Origin: an uncultured Campylobacter sp.
Lineage (GTDB): Bacteria > Campylobacterota > Campylobacteria > Campylobacterales > Campylobacteraceae
Reading direction: 5' to 3'
Assembly (NCBI GenBank): GCA_900539505.1
Contig: UQCL01000084.1
Coordinates: 1 to 5,324 of the forward strand
DNA length: 5,324 nt
Under the pieces are notes generated by a model. It did not search any database. It was not told the origin of the DNA and worked only from the letters and a program-made list of their open reading frames with translations. Made by a program: the position numbers and the translations under genes. Below are positions 5,254-5,324 of this stretch, piece by piece (within the stretch, counting starts at the first letter, position 1; each line of letters begins with the position of its first letter).

Positions 5254-5324
5254 TGAATAAAGAAGTTTCCAACTTTTGTAGAGATATTATTTATCTACAA
5301 AAAAATCAAGATATAATAGAAATC
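5250..5324 (+). CDS. 5' end of an unidentified AT-rich gene, cut by the window edge
   Basis: Twenty-five codons are open from ATG 5250 to the last base, reading MMNKEVSNFCRDIIYLQ and onward. AAAGGA (5236-5241) sits eight bases before the first ATG, and a second ATG follows directly at 5253. The first is favoured by that spacing and by the ATGA overlap with the preceding frame. The sequence is polar with no signal peptide, so a cytoplasmic product is likely. Its G+C is 16 of 75 bases (21%), far below pyk, which points to a different origin. I do not recognise the family from this short piece. It may be an accessory-region gene, for example an immunity or defence-associated protein, but nothing visible proves that. 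Confidence 0.65.
   Translation, partial: MMNKEVSNFCRDIIYLQKNQDIIEI

Overview
The window looks like a Campylobacter chromosome (Campylobacterota). The malate:quinone oxidoreductase and pyruvate kinase have the Campylobacter type of sequence, and their side-by-side order matches what I recall from C. jejuni (mqo next to pyk). Gaps between genes are full of AAATTTT/AAAATTT words. The coding G+C is clearly above that of C. jejuni (one 60-base line of pyk is 65% G+C), which fits a species such as C. gracilis or the C. rectus/showae group better. The species is an inference.

Layout: (1) 1-78 may be the last 25 codons of a + strand gene, followed by a short convergent gap. (2) 222-1406, minus strand: a periplasmic TRAP-transporter binding protein of the TakP (2-oxo acid) type with an unusual polar C-terminal tail. 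(3) 1407-1527: a compact divergent promoter region with two perfect palindromes. (4) 1528-2874: mqo. (5) 2875-3184: a gap almost filled by nine degenerate units of a roughly 25-bp repeat built on the palindrome GAATTTTAAAATTC, ending in an 18-bp perfect palindrome. (6) 3185-4654: pyk, with its start at the ATG behind a strong ribosome binding site. (7) 4655-5249: no intact gene, but a 28-bp imperfect direct repeat, a strong hairpin, two TATAAT promoters and a decayed reading frame. (8) 5250 to the window end: the first 25 codons of an AT-rich unknown gene.

The three intact genes all deal with C3/C4 acids: probable uptake of a 2-oxo acid such as pyruvate, oxidation of malate to oxaloacetate with electrons passed to the quinone pool, and conversion of PEP to pyruvate. 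That suits an organism living on organic and amino acids, though co-regulation is not shown. The right end (from about 4900) differs in composition and state of decay and looks like the edge of an accessory region. I see no convincing new multi-gene system. The most unusual element is the palindromic repeat array between mqo and pyk.
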